This document shows, piece after piece, positions 10,092 to 19,700 of a stretch of DNA of 64,000 nt. Below the pieces are notes generated by a model, which saw only the letters and a program-made list of their open reading frames with translations, searched no databases and was not told the DNA's origin. Numbering within the stretch: position 1 is the first letter of the stretch; every line of letters begins with the position of its first letter. The translations under genes and the position numbers were made by a program. Source of the stretch: Aliikangiella coralliicola (GTDB lineage: Bacteria > Pseudomonadota > Gammaproteobacteria > Enterobacterales > Kangiellaceae). The stretch is taken from contig NZ_ML660161.1 in assembly GCF_007004725.1 (NCBI RefSeq), positions 607,122 through 671,121 of the forward strand, written 5' to 3'.

Positions 10092-10121
10092 ATTATACGG
10101 GGTCAGACTGATAATTGACCA
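10092..10121 (-). promoter_or_regulatory. Candidate sigma70 promoter of the nqr operon
   Basis: On the minus strand a perfect TATAAT (10092-10097) is preceded at 18 bases by TGGTCA (10116-10121, four of six matches to TTGACA). Transcription would start near 10085. The spacer contains one copy of the ATTATCAGT motif that recurs in this intergenic region. Confidence 0.5.
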
Positions 10122-10204
10122 GAAAAAACATCATTTTTATATGAGAAATAATGATAATATAAGTGCAGTACCGCATTATCAGTCAATTTAATCTATACTG
10201 ATAA
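10106..10204. promoter_or_regulatory. Threefold ACTGATAA motif between nqrA and the YfiR-type gene
   Basis: The 395-bp gap between nqrA and the divergent YfiR-type gene holds three copies of ACTGATAA: 10107-10114 and 10197-10204 in direct orientation and 10176-10183 inverted. The first and inverted copies extend to a 10-bp inverted repeat (GACTGATAAT 10106-10115; ATTATCAGTC 10175-10184). The first copy lies inside the nqr promoter spacer. They may be operator sites for a regulator of one or both transcripts; no regulator can be named, and chance is not excluded. Confidence 0.3.
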
Positions 10205-10295
10205 CATAATAATTCGAGTCGAATAGTCATTCTAAGTTAACGGGGCGTATGTCTAACATATTGTTATCCATCATGGATTTTGGGGTGTTTTTGCT

Positions 10296-11732
10296 TTGAA
10301 AAAAGCTACGCTAGTTTTTATTTGCTTGGTAGGGATTTGCAAGCCGGCAGTTGGTGTCGATAAAGCTAACGAAAACATTGCACGCTCTTTAATTGTTGCC
10401 AGGCTTGTGAGTCAAATAGATTGGCGTCAGGAGATATTTGCACAAAAGTCGTCTCGTGAATTTCGATTGTGTGTTTTTGATCATTATCCCTCCTATGGAC
10501 ATTTCAGTAAAAATCTCAATGGGTTATCAATCCGCAATGTTCCTATTGTTGTAAAAAATATGACAGATAGAAGCAATGCAGTTTCGTGTCATGTTGTTTA
10601 CATGAACAAGCCTTCAAATAGTGAGTTCTCATGGTTTATTAAAAATAACGCCGCCAATGGCGCGCTTTTGGTCGCAGAGGGGCGAGGTTATGCCGATAGA
10701 GGAGCACACTTGGGCCTTTATATCGGAAAAAGTAATGATTTCGACTTTGAGCTGAACCCGGATGCTTTTGTCCAGACTCAGCACAAACCTCCGCTGGAGA
10801 TTTTTTCACTTGGTAAAATTGTCAACAATTCTACAGAGCGCAAAACCCAGCTGATGCGTTCTTTGATCAATTATACCGAATGGCCTGGTGAAATTGACGG
10901 ACCGTTTGTTCTATGCTCATTCCAGAGCGATGTTTTCAGCGTTTATTCAGAGTTTCTTTTGAATGATAAGTCGATAAAAGGGAGGTCCGTTCAGACCAGT
11001 AAGATATCAAAGGTCGAAGACGCCAAAAAATGCCATGCACTTATTCTAGGAGAAGCTGATGAAGGGAAACTGCGCGAGCTGGTCTATCATCGGGACAAGT
11101 TAGGGGGATTGTTAATAGGTAACGCCCAATCGTTTGGTGAGAAGGGAACCCACTATAATTTAGTGCCATTGCAAAATGAGCAAAATCACCGCTTTGAAAT
11201 CAACTTATTTGCCTTTGAACAGACCGGGCATTCACCGCATTTTCAGTTATTTAATTCTGCAGTTGTTATTGAAAAAGATTTTCCTATTTTTACTCAGCTG
11301 CTTATCAATTTGATTCAGCAGACAAACTGGCCTGGCGAGGAACCTAAATTATCGACAGTTAATTTATGTATTTATCGTGGTGAAAAAGAATATGATGCCA
11401 TTCGGTACTTTTTACCTGTTTTCAAAACAAGAACTCAGAAGATTAAACTGACTTCGATTATCTCAGAAGATGGCATGAAGGCTTGCAACGCGGTACTTTT
11501 TGTCGATATTGATTCAGATGAAATTGCCAAATTATTTTCAAAATCTGAAGAAAAGTCTACTTTATTAATAACTAGTCGGCGAGATGCCGCAGAGTTTGGT
11601 ATTCACTACAATTTACTGGTTGCTGCCAAACGGTTTACTTTTGAATTATTTTCGGCCAATTTACGAGGAGCCGGTTTTGTCCCTCAAAAAACACTCATTG
11701 AGTCTGGTGTTGTGATTGGAGGAAATCTTTAA
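10296..11732 (+). CDS. Exported protein with three tandem YfiR-type (DUF4154) domains
   Basis: A 478-residue protein with a signal peptide (about residues 1-20) and three copies of the YfiR/DUF4154 fold, at roughly 28-175, 184-326 and 332-476. Each copy has a D-W or W-P-G start (W43, W196, W345), an L-C strand, a second cysteine in a C-x-V/A-x strand, and an F-E-hydrophobic segment near its end. The cysteine pairs C59/C98, C207/C246 and C358/C397 are each 39 apart; YfiR itself has a structural C71-C110 disulfide at the same spacing. YfiR is a periplasmic repressor of the diguanylate cyclase YfiN. The next gene starts inside the stop codon of this one (TAATG) and encodes a YfiN-like membrane enzyme, so a sensing or repressing role is inferred. 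No YfiB-like OmpA lipoprotein gene is next to it. Confidence 0.8.
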   Translation: MKKATLVFICLVGICKPAVGVDKANENIARSLIVARLVSQIDWRQEIFAQKSSREFRLCVFDHYPSYGHFSKNLNGLSIRNVPIVVKNMTDRSNAVSCHVVYMNKPSNSEFSWFIKNNAANGALLVAEGRGYADRGAHLGLYIGKSNDFDFELNPDAFVQTQHKPPLEIFSLGKIVNNSTERKTQLMRSLINYTEWPGEIDGPFVLCSFQSDVFSVYSEFLLNDKSIKGRSVQTSKISKVEDAKKCHALILGEADEGKLRELVYHRDKLGGLLIGNAQSFGEKGTHYNLVPLQNEQNHRFEINLFAFEQTGHSPHFQLFNSAVVIEKDFPIFTQLLINLIQQTNWPGEEPKLSTVNLCIYRGEKEYDAIRYFLPVFKTRTQKIKLTSIISEDGMKACNAVLFVDIDSDEIAKLFSKSEEKSTLLITSRRDAAEFGIHYNLLVAAKRFTFELFSANLRGAGFVPQKTLIESGVVIGGNL

Positions 11733-13831
11733 TGATTAATCTGGGACAATCTATTCGTTCGAAATTAATCGCGATTATCCTATTGATGTCCGCGGGCTCA
11801 CTGGCCGTCGGTATGCTGGGAATAGGCGTTAATTATTATCAAACCAGTCAAGAAGCATTAATTGCTGATGCAGAAACGCAAGCTGGGTTGCTTGCGACTA
11901 ACGCGGCGGTTCCTGTGAGCCTTGGCTCGAAAGAAGTATTGAAAAAAGTTCTTAACTCCGCTGTGCTTAGTGGCCAGTTTGGTGCTGCCATTTTTGATAA
12001 CACTGGCCATATCATGGCTGTTAGAGATGAAGACAACACTGAGTTTTATATTAGCGAAGCTGAATATAAAAGCGAAAAACATGCAATCTGGGGTGGTGAT
12101 CGTCTTTATGTTTGGTCACCAATACTGCAGCAACAAGATGGCGAATATTCAGGAATTGTCTACTTAAAAATTTCTACCGAGAAGTTTTATTCGAAAATTC
12201 AAGCCTTTACCTTGATGAGTATTGTGATTGTGATTGCATTACTTTTTCTGGTGTATTTGATTTCCCTGAGAATGCAACGAATGATCTCTGGTCCGTTGGT
12301 TGAACTGGAAGATATTAGCCGCAAGGTCAGTGGAAGCGGCAATTACGCGATACGAGTGCCATACTACGGCGAAGATGAAATTGGCTCTCTGGCCCGCTCA
12401 TTTAACCAAATGTTGGAAACAATTGAGTTAAACCAAAAAGAGCGGGATTCTGCTAATGAGGCGCTGCAGCTAAATAAAAAGAGATTAGAGCGAGCAGTAA
12501 AGGATTTGCAGTACCTTGCGAATTACGACTCGCTCACTCAGCTTCCCAATCGCGCTTTGTGTATGGATCGAATCAAATATGCTTTAAAAAGAGCCTCGCG
12601 AACCAGCACCATGGTTTCGATACTCTTTCTTGATTTAGACCACTTTAAAGATGTTAACGACTCCCTTGGGCACGCGGTGGGTGATCAGTTGTTAAAAGCT
12701 ACCAGCCAGCGGTTATTAGAAAAGATTCGAAGTGAAGATACTCTCGCGAGATTGGGTGGGGACGAGTTTGTCATTATTTTGAATGAAATTCGTGATACAG
12801 AAGATGTGATTACAATTGTTGAAAAAATTGTCAGTAGTTTTGAAGCGCCGTTCAGATTGTCTAACTATGAAGTTAACACAACTGTCAGCGTCGGTGTGTG
12901 TATGTTTCCAAATGACGGTGCGGATGTTGATTCGTTAATGAAAGCTGCCGACGCGGCAATGTATAAAGCGAAAGAAGTGGGACGTAATACCTACGAATTT
13001 TATGAGGCAGAACTTAATCAGCTGGCTATTCGTCGACATCAATTGGCTAACGAGCTACGCCAGGCAATAAAAAATGAAGAGTTAAGCCTGGTGTTTCAGC
13101 CACAACTTAACATTAAAGCAAATAAAGTCATCGGTGCTGAAGTGTTACTGCGCTGGCATCACCCGATATTAGGTAATATTTCTCCCGCTGAATTTGTGCC
13201 AATAGCTGAAAATACTGGCTTAATTAAGGAAATTGGGGCCTGGGTACTTGATAATGCTTGCGCGAAAATCGCGGAGTGCCAAAAAGAAGGCATTGATATT
13301 CGGTTAGCGGTTAACCTTTCTGCACTGCAATTTCGTCAAGTTGATTTGCCTGAATCAATCGCTAGTGTCATGCAATCTCATCGTATTCCGCCCAGATTAC
13401 TAGAAGTTGAAATTACCGAAAGTATGTTGATGCGCGATGTCAGCCAGGCAATTGATATTCTGGAGCGGCTGAAAGAAATGCAAATCCGAATTGCCATTGA
13501 TGACTTTGGCACCGGTTATTCCTCGTTGTCTTATTTAAGACGATTTCCATTAGATGCGTTAAAAATTGATCGATCGTTTATTGATGAGTTGGTTGTCGAT
13601 GCTGATGATACTGCAATTACTCTGGCAATTATTTCGATGGCGAAAAGCCTGAGATTAGAAGTAATTGCTGAAGGGGTTGAGACAGCCCAGCAAAAAGAGT
13701 TTTTGGCGCAAAATAATTGCGATGATATTCAGGGTTATCACTTTTCCAGGCCACTGAATTATCAAGAGTTTACTGATTTTTTAAAAAAACGTGTCGATAC
13801 AGACTGTAATGTTAATGAGTCAGTGAGCTAG
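11732..13831 (+). CDS. Membrane GGDEF-EAL protein with CHASE8-like sensor and HAMP
   Basis: A 699-residue c-di-GMP enzyme. Layout: membrane helix (about 13-33), periplasmic domain of about 120 residues resembling the CHASE8 sensor of YfiN, second helix (about 156-178), HAMP, then GGDEF and EAL domains. The GGDEF signature is intact at 342-346, with an RxxD product-inhibition site at 333-336, so cyclase activity is possible. The EAL domain reads E-V-L-L-R (Glu470) but keeps the other catalytic residues, including E-I-T-E-S, D-D-F-G-T-G and the K-I-D-R lysine, so phosphodiesterase activity is also possible. YfiN normally lacks an EAL domain. Overlaps the triple-YfiR gene by one base, strongly suggesting a signalling pair. 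Confidence 0.9.
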   Translation: MINLGQSIRSKLIAIILLMSAGSLAVGMLGIGVNYYQTSQEALIADAETQAGLLATNAAVPVSLGSKEVLKKVLNSAVLSGQFGAAIFDNTGHIMAVRDEDNTEFYISEAEYKSEKHAIWGGDRLYVWSPILQQQDGEYSGIVYLKISTEKFYSKIQAFTLMSIVIVIALLFLVYLISLRMQRMISGPLVELEDISRKVSGSGNYAIRVPYYGEDEIGSLARSFNQMLETIELNQKERDSANEALQLNKKRLERAVKDLQYLANYDSLTQLPNRALCMDRIKYALKRASRTSTMVSILFLDLDHFKDVNDSLGHAVGDQLLKATSQRLLEKIRSEDTLARLGGDEFVIILNEIRDTEDVITIVEKIVSSFEAPFRLSNYEVNTTVSVGVCMFPNDGADVDSLMKAADAAMYKAKEVGRNTYEFYEAELNQLAIRRHQLANELRQAIKNEELSLVFQPQLNIKANKVIGAEVLLRWHHPILGNISPAEFVPIAENTGLIKEIGAWVLDNACAKIAECQKEGIDIRLAVNLSALQFRQVDLPESIASVMQSHRIPPRLLEVEITESMLMRDVSQAIDILERLKEMQIRIAIDDFGTGYSSLSYLRRFPLDALKIDRSFIDELVVDADDTAITLAIISMAKSLRLEVIAEGVETAQQKEFLAQNNCDDIQGYHFSRPLNYQEFTDFLKKRVDTDCNVNESVS

Positions 13832-13974
13832 GCTGCGCCATTGGGCAGGCCTGAGTAAACGAATCTAACTCCAAGTTATTTTTCTGTAAATGTTATCAAG
13901 ATCTTGTATATCCTCCTTTTGTCAGGTAAGATTTGCGCCCTTTTTAAGTTACGCCAAGCGAATTCAGATTGGTT

Positions 13975-14736
13975 ATGAGTGACACTCGAAGAAAGTTCAT
14001 CGCTGGAAATTGGAAAATGAATTGTTCTCGAAGCGAGGCAATTCAATTAGCAAGTGCAGTTGTTGCATCTTCAGAAGAAAAGGAATCAGCGCAAATTCTT
14101 ATTTGTGTGCCCAATATTCATTTAGCTGATATTGGAAAGCTGGCGGTAAATTCACATGTGTTACTCGGTGCTCAGGATGCTTACTGGCAAGATTCTGGGG
14201 CTTTCACCGGAGAAATCAGCATAAGCATGCTGGCCGATTATCAGGTGAAATACTTATTAGTTGGTCATTCTGAAAGGCGCGAAATGTTCGCGAATACAGA
14301 TGAAATTGTCGCAAAAAAGTTTGCTGGCGCTTTAAAACATGGAATCAAGCCCATACTATGTATCGGTGAGTCGTTGGCTCAAAGAGAACAAGGGGTTACT
14401 TTCGATGTATTGAAGGAGCAATGCCAGGCTGTTATCGATGAAGTGGGTATTGAAGCATTTGCTGATGCTTGTATCGCTTATGAGCCTATTTGGGCAATTG
14501 GTACTGGGCGTACAGCGACTCCGGAACAAGCGCAAGAAGTACATCATAGTTTGCGTGTATGGCTAGCTGAGAAAAATGCTCAGATTGCCAAAAATTTACA
14601 GATTTTGTATGGTGGTAGTATGAACGCCGCCAACGCTAGCGAATTACTAGCACAACCAGATATTGACGGTGGATTGATTGGTGGTGCTTCTTTGAAAGCT
14701 GAAGATTTTTTGAAAATTTATTCCGTCGCAGGATAA
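13975..14736 (+). CDS. tpiA: Triosephosphate isomerase
   Basis: TpiA interconverts dihydroxyacetone phosphate and glyceraldehyde-3-phosphate in glycolysis and gluconeogenesis. With the ATG at 13975 it is 253 residues (an in-frame TTG lies two codons upstream). Active-site residues are visible: Asn and Lys in A-G-N-W-K-M-N (Lys14), the electrophilic His in V-G-H-S-E-R-R, and the catalytic Glu in A-Y-E-P-I-W-A-I-G-T-G, with the phosphate-gripping loop following. The C-terminal Y-G-G-S and G-G-A-S-L motifs are intact. secG follows after 3 bases, the usual arrangement in this group. Confidence 0.97.
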   Translation: MSDTRRKFIAGNWKMNCSRSEAIQLASAVVASSEEKESAQILICVPNIHLADIGKLAVNSHVLLGAQDAYWQDSGAFTGEISISMLADYQVKYLLVGHSERREMFANTDEIVAKKFAGALKHGIKPILCIGESLAQREQGVTFDVLKEQCQAVIDEVGIEAFADACIAYEPIWAIGTGRTATPEQAQEVHHSLRVWLAEKNAQIAKNLQILYGGSMNAANASELLAQPDIDGGLIGGASLKAEDFLKIYSVAG

Positions 14737-14739
14737 ACA

Positions 14740-15243
14740 ATGGAAATTATATTAATTATTTACTTAGTTGTCTCAATTGCCTTAATCGGTATTATTCTCT
14801 TACAACAGGGAAAAGGGGCAGAGATGGGCGCTTCTTTTGGTGCCGGTGGTGCTAACACTGTTTTTGGGGCCGCAGGATCAGGTAATGTTTTGACAAAAAC
14901 AACAACCGTTTTGGCTATTCTGTTTTTCGCCATAGCGCTTGGAATAAGTTTTATGAAATCGAAGCCAACGGTTGAAACTGATTCTGTCATTGATGAAGTG
15001 ATTACTGAGCAAGAAGCAGCGCCTAAAAGTTTAGAAGCAGAATTACCCACAACAGAAGGTGGTCTAGAAGCTGAAGTTGCTCCAACTGAGCAAAAACAAG
15101 ACGCTACTACCGCAGAAGAAAAACTGAAAGACGCTCAATCTAAAGTTGAATCTGATATCGATAAGGCAAAAGCTAAGGTTGAAGAAAAAACTGAAGAAGT
15201 TGCTAAAAAAGAAGAAAAGAAAGAAGACGAAACTGATAAATAA
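14740..15243 (+). CDS. secG: Protein-export membrane protein SecG with a long charged tail
   Basis: SecG is the small accessory subunit of the SecYEG translocon. The first 75 residues contain the two membrane helices (about 2-21 and 53-71) separated by the conserved G-K-G-A-E-M-G-A-S-F-G-A-G loop. The remaining ~90 residues form a Lys/Glu/Ala-rich, probably helical or disordered cytoplasm-proximal tail, which makes the protein 167 residues against about 110 in E. coli. The gene is translationally close to tpiA and is followed by the tRNA-Leu gene, as in Pseudomonas and relatives. Confidence 0.93.
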   Translation: MEIILIIYLVVSIALIGIILLQQGKGAEMGASFGAGGANTVFGAAGSGNVLTKTTTVLAILFFAIALGISFMKSKPTVETDSVIDEVITEQEAAPKSLEAELPTTEGGLEAEVAPTEQKQDATTAEEKLKDAQSKVESDIDKAKAKVEEKTEEVAKKEEKKEDETDK

Positions 15244-15261
15244 GTCTTGAGATGTGTTTAT

Positions 15262-15347
15262 GCCGAAGTGGTGGAATTGGTAGACACGCTATCTTGAGGG
15301 GGTAGTGACCTACGGTCGTGCCGGTTCAAGTCCGGCCTTCGGCACCA
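15262..15347 (+). tRNA. tRNA-Leu (anticodon GAG)
   Basis: The acceptor stem GCCGAAG (15262-15268) pairs with CTTCGGC (15337-15343), followed by discriminator A and an encoded CCA. The anticodon loop TTGAGGG in a CTATC/GGTAG stem gives GAG. The long variable arm and GGTTCAAGTCC T-loop region are those of a class II leucine tRNA. Lies between secG and carA. Confidence 0.96.
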
Positions 15348-15350
15348 ATT

Positions 15351-15379
15351 AAAAAACCGCCTTTTAAGGCGGTTTTTTT
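15351..15379 (+). terminator. Terminator after tRNA-Leu
   Basis: AACCGCCTT and AAGGCGGTT form a 9-bp stem with a two-base TT gap, followed by a run of T, directly behind the CCA end. It closes the tpiA-secG-tRNA transcript. Confidence 0.85.
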
Positions 15380-15479
15380 ATAGCTGATTTCTCATTATCG
15401 ATTGGACAATCAGCGAGTTAATCGCGTAAAATACGTCGATTTTGCTGCAATCAAGCGAAATCCCCATATTTAAGTATAG

Positions 15480-15514
15480 AAAGCGGAAGAGATTATTAGA
15501 CTTTTCCGCTTTTT
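15480..15514 (+). promoter_or_regulatory. Terminator-like hairpin in the carA leader
   Basis: AAAGCGGAA (15480-15488) and TTCCGCTTT (15504-15512) form a 9-bp stem with a 15-base loop followed by T's, ending 28 bp before the carA start. No gene ends here: the previous terminator is 100 bp upstream. The position suits transcription attenuation of carAB, though a processing site or chance is possible. No convincing antiterminator or leader peptide was identified. Confidence 0.4.
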
Positions 15515-15542
15515 AGTATCTGTTTTATAGCCGGAGGGTGTC

Positions 15543-16709
15543 TTGTCTCAACCAGCAATGTCTCAATCCGCAGCGTTAAAAGCTGCTGTTCTTGTTCTTG
15601 AAGATGGTAGTATTTTTCATGGTAAATCTATTGGTGCAGATGGCATGTCTGTTGGAGAAGTGGTTTTTAACACTGCTATGACGGGTTACCAGGAAATTTT
15701 GACTGATCCATCCTACGCCAAACAAATGGTTACCTTAACCTACCCACATATTGGTAATACCGGGATTAATTCAGAAGACGAAGAATCAGGTAATATCTGG
15801 GCTGCCGCATTAATTATTCGAGATTTGCCTCTGCAACAGAGCAACTGGCGCAGCGAAAAAACACTTTCTCAGTACCTGCAGGATAATAATATTGTTGGTA
15901 TTTCAGATATTGATACACGCCGTCTCACCCGAATTTTACGCGATAAAGGTGCCCAGTCAGGTTGTTTAATTGCTGGAGAAAGCATTGACGAGGCTGAAGC
16001 ACTGGAGCAAGCGAAAAAGTTTGCAGGATTAAAAGGAATGGATTTGGCCAAAGAAGTCAGTTCCAAGGAAACATACAATTGGTTTGAAGGAACTTGGCAG
16101 TTGGGCCAGGGTCATCGACAATTGGACGATTCTGACGAAAAATTCCATGTGGTTGCTTATGATTTCGGTGTTAAAAAGAATATCTTAAGAATGCTTTCTG
16201 ACAGGGGATGCCGGCTAACTGTTGTGCCTGCTCAAACGAGCGCAGATGAAGTTTTAGCTATGTCGCCCGATGGAATTTTCTTATCTAACGGTCCAGGCGA
16301 TCCCGAACCATGTGATTATGCAATTGATGCTATCAAAACGTTCCTTGAAACTGATATTCCTATATTTGGTATTTGTTTGGGACACCAATTGCTTGCTTTG
16401 GCTAGCGGAGCGCAAACAGTGAAAATGAAATTTGGCCACCATGGCGCAAATCATCCTGTTGAAAATGTTGCTGACAAAACCGTTATGATTACTAGTCAAA
16501 ATCACGGATTCGCAGTTGATGAAAAATCACTACCTGCTCATATTAAAGTGACTCATAAGTCTCTGTTTGATGGAAGTTTGCAAGGTATTGAGTTGACCAA
16601 TAAACCAGCGTTTAGTTTTCAGGGACATCCAGAAGCGAGCCCTGGGCCGCATGATGTTGCGCCTTTGTTTGAGCGTTTTATCGAACTGATGAGTGCGCGG
16701 AAAAACTAA
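15543..16709 (+). CDS. carA: Carbamoyl-phosphate synthase small subunit
   Basis: CarA hydrolyses glutamine and passes ammonia to CarB for carbamoyl phosphate, the precursor of arginine and pyrimidines. I use the TTG at 15543 because a GGAGG Shine-Dalgarno lies 5 bases upstream; an ATG five codons later is possible. The 388-residue protein has the N-terminal CPSase domain ([17 protein letters not shown]) and a class I glutaminase domain with the nucleophile Cys in F-G-I-C-L-G-H-Q and the His/Glu of G-H-P-E-A-S-P-G-P. carB follows after 70 bp. Confidence 0.97.
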   Translation: MSQPAMSQSAALKAAVLVLEDGSIFHGKSIGADGMSVGEVVFNTAMTGYQEILTDPSYAKQMVTLTYPHIGNTGINSEDEESGNIWAAALIIRDLPLQQSNWRSEKTLSQYLQDNNIVGISDIDTRRLTRILRDKGAQSGCLIAGESIDEAEALEQAKKFAGLKGMDLAKEVSSKETYNWFEGTWQLGQGHRQLDDSDEKFHVVAYDFGVKKNILRMLSDRGCRLTVVPAQTSADEVLAMSPDGIFLSNGPGDPEPCDYAIDAIKTFLETDIPIFGICLGHQLLALASGAQTVKMKFGHHGANHPVENVADKTVMITSQNHGFAVDEKSLPAHIKVTHKSLFDGSLQGIELTNKPAFSFQGHPEASPGPHDVAPLFERFIELMSARKN

Positions 16710-16779
16710 TCCTAAAGTAGTGTGTAAACGAAAAGTAGTAAGTTTCAGATTAAAACTTTTGTTAAAACGGTAAGAGTGA

Positions 16780-19700
16780 ATGCCAAAACGCGACGATATT
16801 AAAAGTATCTTAATTTTAGGGGCTGGGCCAATAATTATTGGTCAGGCGTGTGAGTTTGATTATTCTGGCGCTCAAGCATGTAAGGCATTAAAAGAAGAGG
16901 GGTATCGGGTTATTCTGGTGAACTCAAACCCTGCGACCATCATGACTGATCCAGAGATGGCCGATGCGACTTATATTGAACCCTTGCATTGGGAAGTGGT
17001 TGCCAAAATAATCGAAAAAGAGAAACCTGATGCAATTTTGCCGACAATGGGCGGGCAGACTGCGCTTAACTGTGCACTGGATTTGGCCTCTCGTGGCGTA
17101 TTAGAAATTCATGAAGTAGAAATGGTTGGCGCAACTCGTGAAGCAATCGATAAAGCTGAAGATCGCGAACAATTTGCTCGAGCGATGCGTAAAATTGGAT
17201 TAGACATGCCCAAAGCCGGCATTGCACATTCAATGGATGATGCTTATAAAGTACTCGACGAAGTTGGCTTTCCGTGCATTATTCGTCCTTCATTTACCAT
17301 GGGTGGTACTGGCGGTGGTATTGCATACAATCGAGAAGAATTTGAAGAGATTTGTATGCGAGGGCTGGACCTTTCTCCAACAAGTGAACTTCTAATCGAT
17401 GAGTCATTGATTGGCTGGAAAGAGTACGAAATGGAAGTTGTTCGAGATAAAAATGATAACTGTATTATCGTTTGTTCCATTGAAAATCTTGACCCAATGG
17501 GTGTGCACACTGGAGATTCAATTACCGTTGCTCCTGCGCAGACTTTAACGGATAAAGAATACCAGATCATGCGAAACGCCTCGTTGCTGGTTTTACGCGA
17601 AATCGGTGTTGAAACAGGTGGTTCTAATGTGCAGTTTTCGGTCAATCCCGAAAATGGTCGAATGATCGTTATTGAAATGAACCCGAGAGTTTCGCGTTCA
17701 TCAGCACTTGCTTCAAAAGCGACCGGCTTCCCTATCGCAAAAATAGCGGCAAAGCTGGCTGTAGGCTACACCCTGGATGAACTACAAAATGACATTACCG
17801 GCGGGAAAACACCGGCCTCATTTGAGCCGACTATCGATTATGTCGTGACTAAAATTCCTCGATTTAACTTTGAAAAATTTCCAAATGCCGATGCGACCTT
17901 AACGACCCAGATGAAATCGGTCGGAGAGGTAATGGCTATCGGCCGAACTTTCCAGGAATCGATGCAGAAAGCCTTGCGCGGTCTCGAAACCGGTGCTGAT
18001 GGTTTTGATCCCTTCCTCGACACAGAGCGAGATGATTGGAAAGAAAGATTGCGCCATAATTTACAGGTGCCCGGTGCGGAAAGAATCTACTATGTTGCTG
18101 ATGCATTTCGCCAGGAATACAGTGTTGAAGATGTGTTCCGGTTGACCGCTATCGACCCTTGGTTTTTAGTGCAAATTGAAGAGATCGTGAAATTAGAGCA
18201 GCAGTTCAAGGCGCTTGGGATAGGCCATGTCGATAAAGATACTTTGCGTTTGATGAAACGAAAAGGGTTCTCTGACAGACGCTTAGCTAAGTTGTTGGAT
18301 GTTTCCGAAAAAGAAATGCGTCGCGTGCGCCACGGTTTTGATTTGTTTCCGGTATACAAACGAGTAGATACTTGCGCCGCAGAATTTTCTACTGACACGG
18401 CTTATATGTATTCTACTTATGAAGAGGAATGCGAAGCTGAGCCAAGTGATCGCGATAAAATTATGATTTTAGGTGGCGGGCCAAATCGTATCGGTCAAGG
18501 AATTGAGTTTGACTATTGTTGTGTTCATGCCGCTTTTGCGATGCGTGATGACGGCTATGAAACGATTATGGTTAACTGTAATCCCGAAACCGTTTCTACC
18601 GATTATGATACTTCTGATCGACTTTACTTTGAGCCGGTAACTTTAGAAGATGTGTTAGAGATTGTCGCGAAGGAAAAGCCGAAAGGTGTAATTGTTCAAT
18701 ACGGTGGTCAAACGCCATTAAAGTTAGCGAGAGATCTTGAAGCGGCTGGAGTTCCAATTATTGGAACTTCGCCAGATGCCATTGACCGTTCAGAAGATAG
18801 AGAACGATTCCAGCGTGCAATTGAGAGACTTGGGTTAAAGCAACCACCAAATAGAACAGCTAAAAACCTCGAAGATGGGGTGCGTCTGGCGGATGAAATT
18901 GGTTATCCATTGGTTGTCAGGCCGTCATATGTGCTTGGCGGAAGAGCGATGGAAATTGTTTTCAATGAAGACGAGCTGCGGCGATATATGAGCGACGCTG
19001 TTTCAGTGTCAAACGAATCACCGGTATTGCTCGATCGATTCCTTGATGATGCCATCGAAGTTGATGTCGATGCTATTTACGACGGTGAAACCGTTTTAAT
19101 CGGCGGTATTATGGAACATATCGAACAAGCGGGCGTTCACTCTGGTGACTCTGCCTGTTGTATTCCACCACATACTCTCAGTCAGGAGCTTCAGCAACGA
19201 TTACACTCGCAGATTGAAGCAATGGCCAAGGAATTGGGCGTTCGTGGTTTAATGAATACTCAATTCGCGATTCAGGGTGAAGTGATTTATGTTTTAGAAG
19301 TTAACCCCCGGGCCTCGCGTACGGTACCTTTTGTTTCCAAGGCAACTGGAAGACCACTGGCAAAAATTGCGGCGAGCGTTATGGCGGGCCGCAGTTTAGC
19401 AGAGCAAGGTGAGACTGAGGCGTTGACTGCCAACTTCTTCACAGTTAAAGAGCCTGTTTTCCCGTTTAATAAGTTTCCAGGGTCAGACCCCATCTTAGGG
19501 CCTGAAATGAAGTCGACCGGTGAGGCTATGGGAGTCGGAGAATCTTTTGGAGAGGCTTATTATAAAGCGCAGCTAGGCGGTGGTTCGCAAGCTCCTCGTG
19601 GCGGAAAAGCAATTCTAAGTGTCAAAGATGGAGATAAAGCAAAATTATCGGAAACGGCCAAAGCGTTAATCGACTGTGGTTTTGAAATACTGGCAACTGG

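Noticed and set aside
10000-10191. 63-codon plus-strand frame between nqrA and the YfiR-type gene
   Set aside because: No ribosome site, no recognisable domain, and it overlaps the nqr promoter candidate and inverted repeats.
13139-13153. E-V-L-L-R instead of E-A-L-L-R read as an inactive EAL domain
   Set aside because: The metal-binding Glu and the other catalytic residues are kept; E-V-L is a common active variant.
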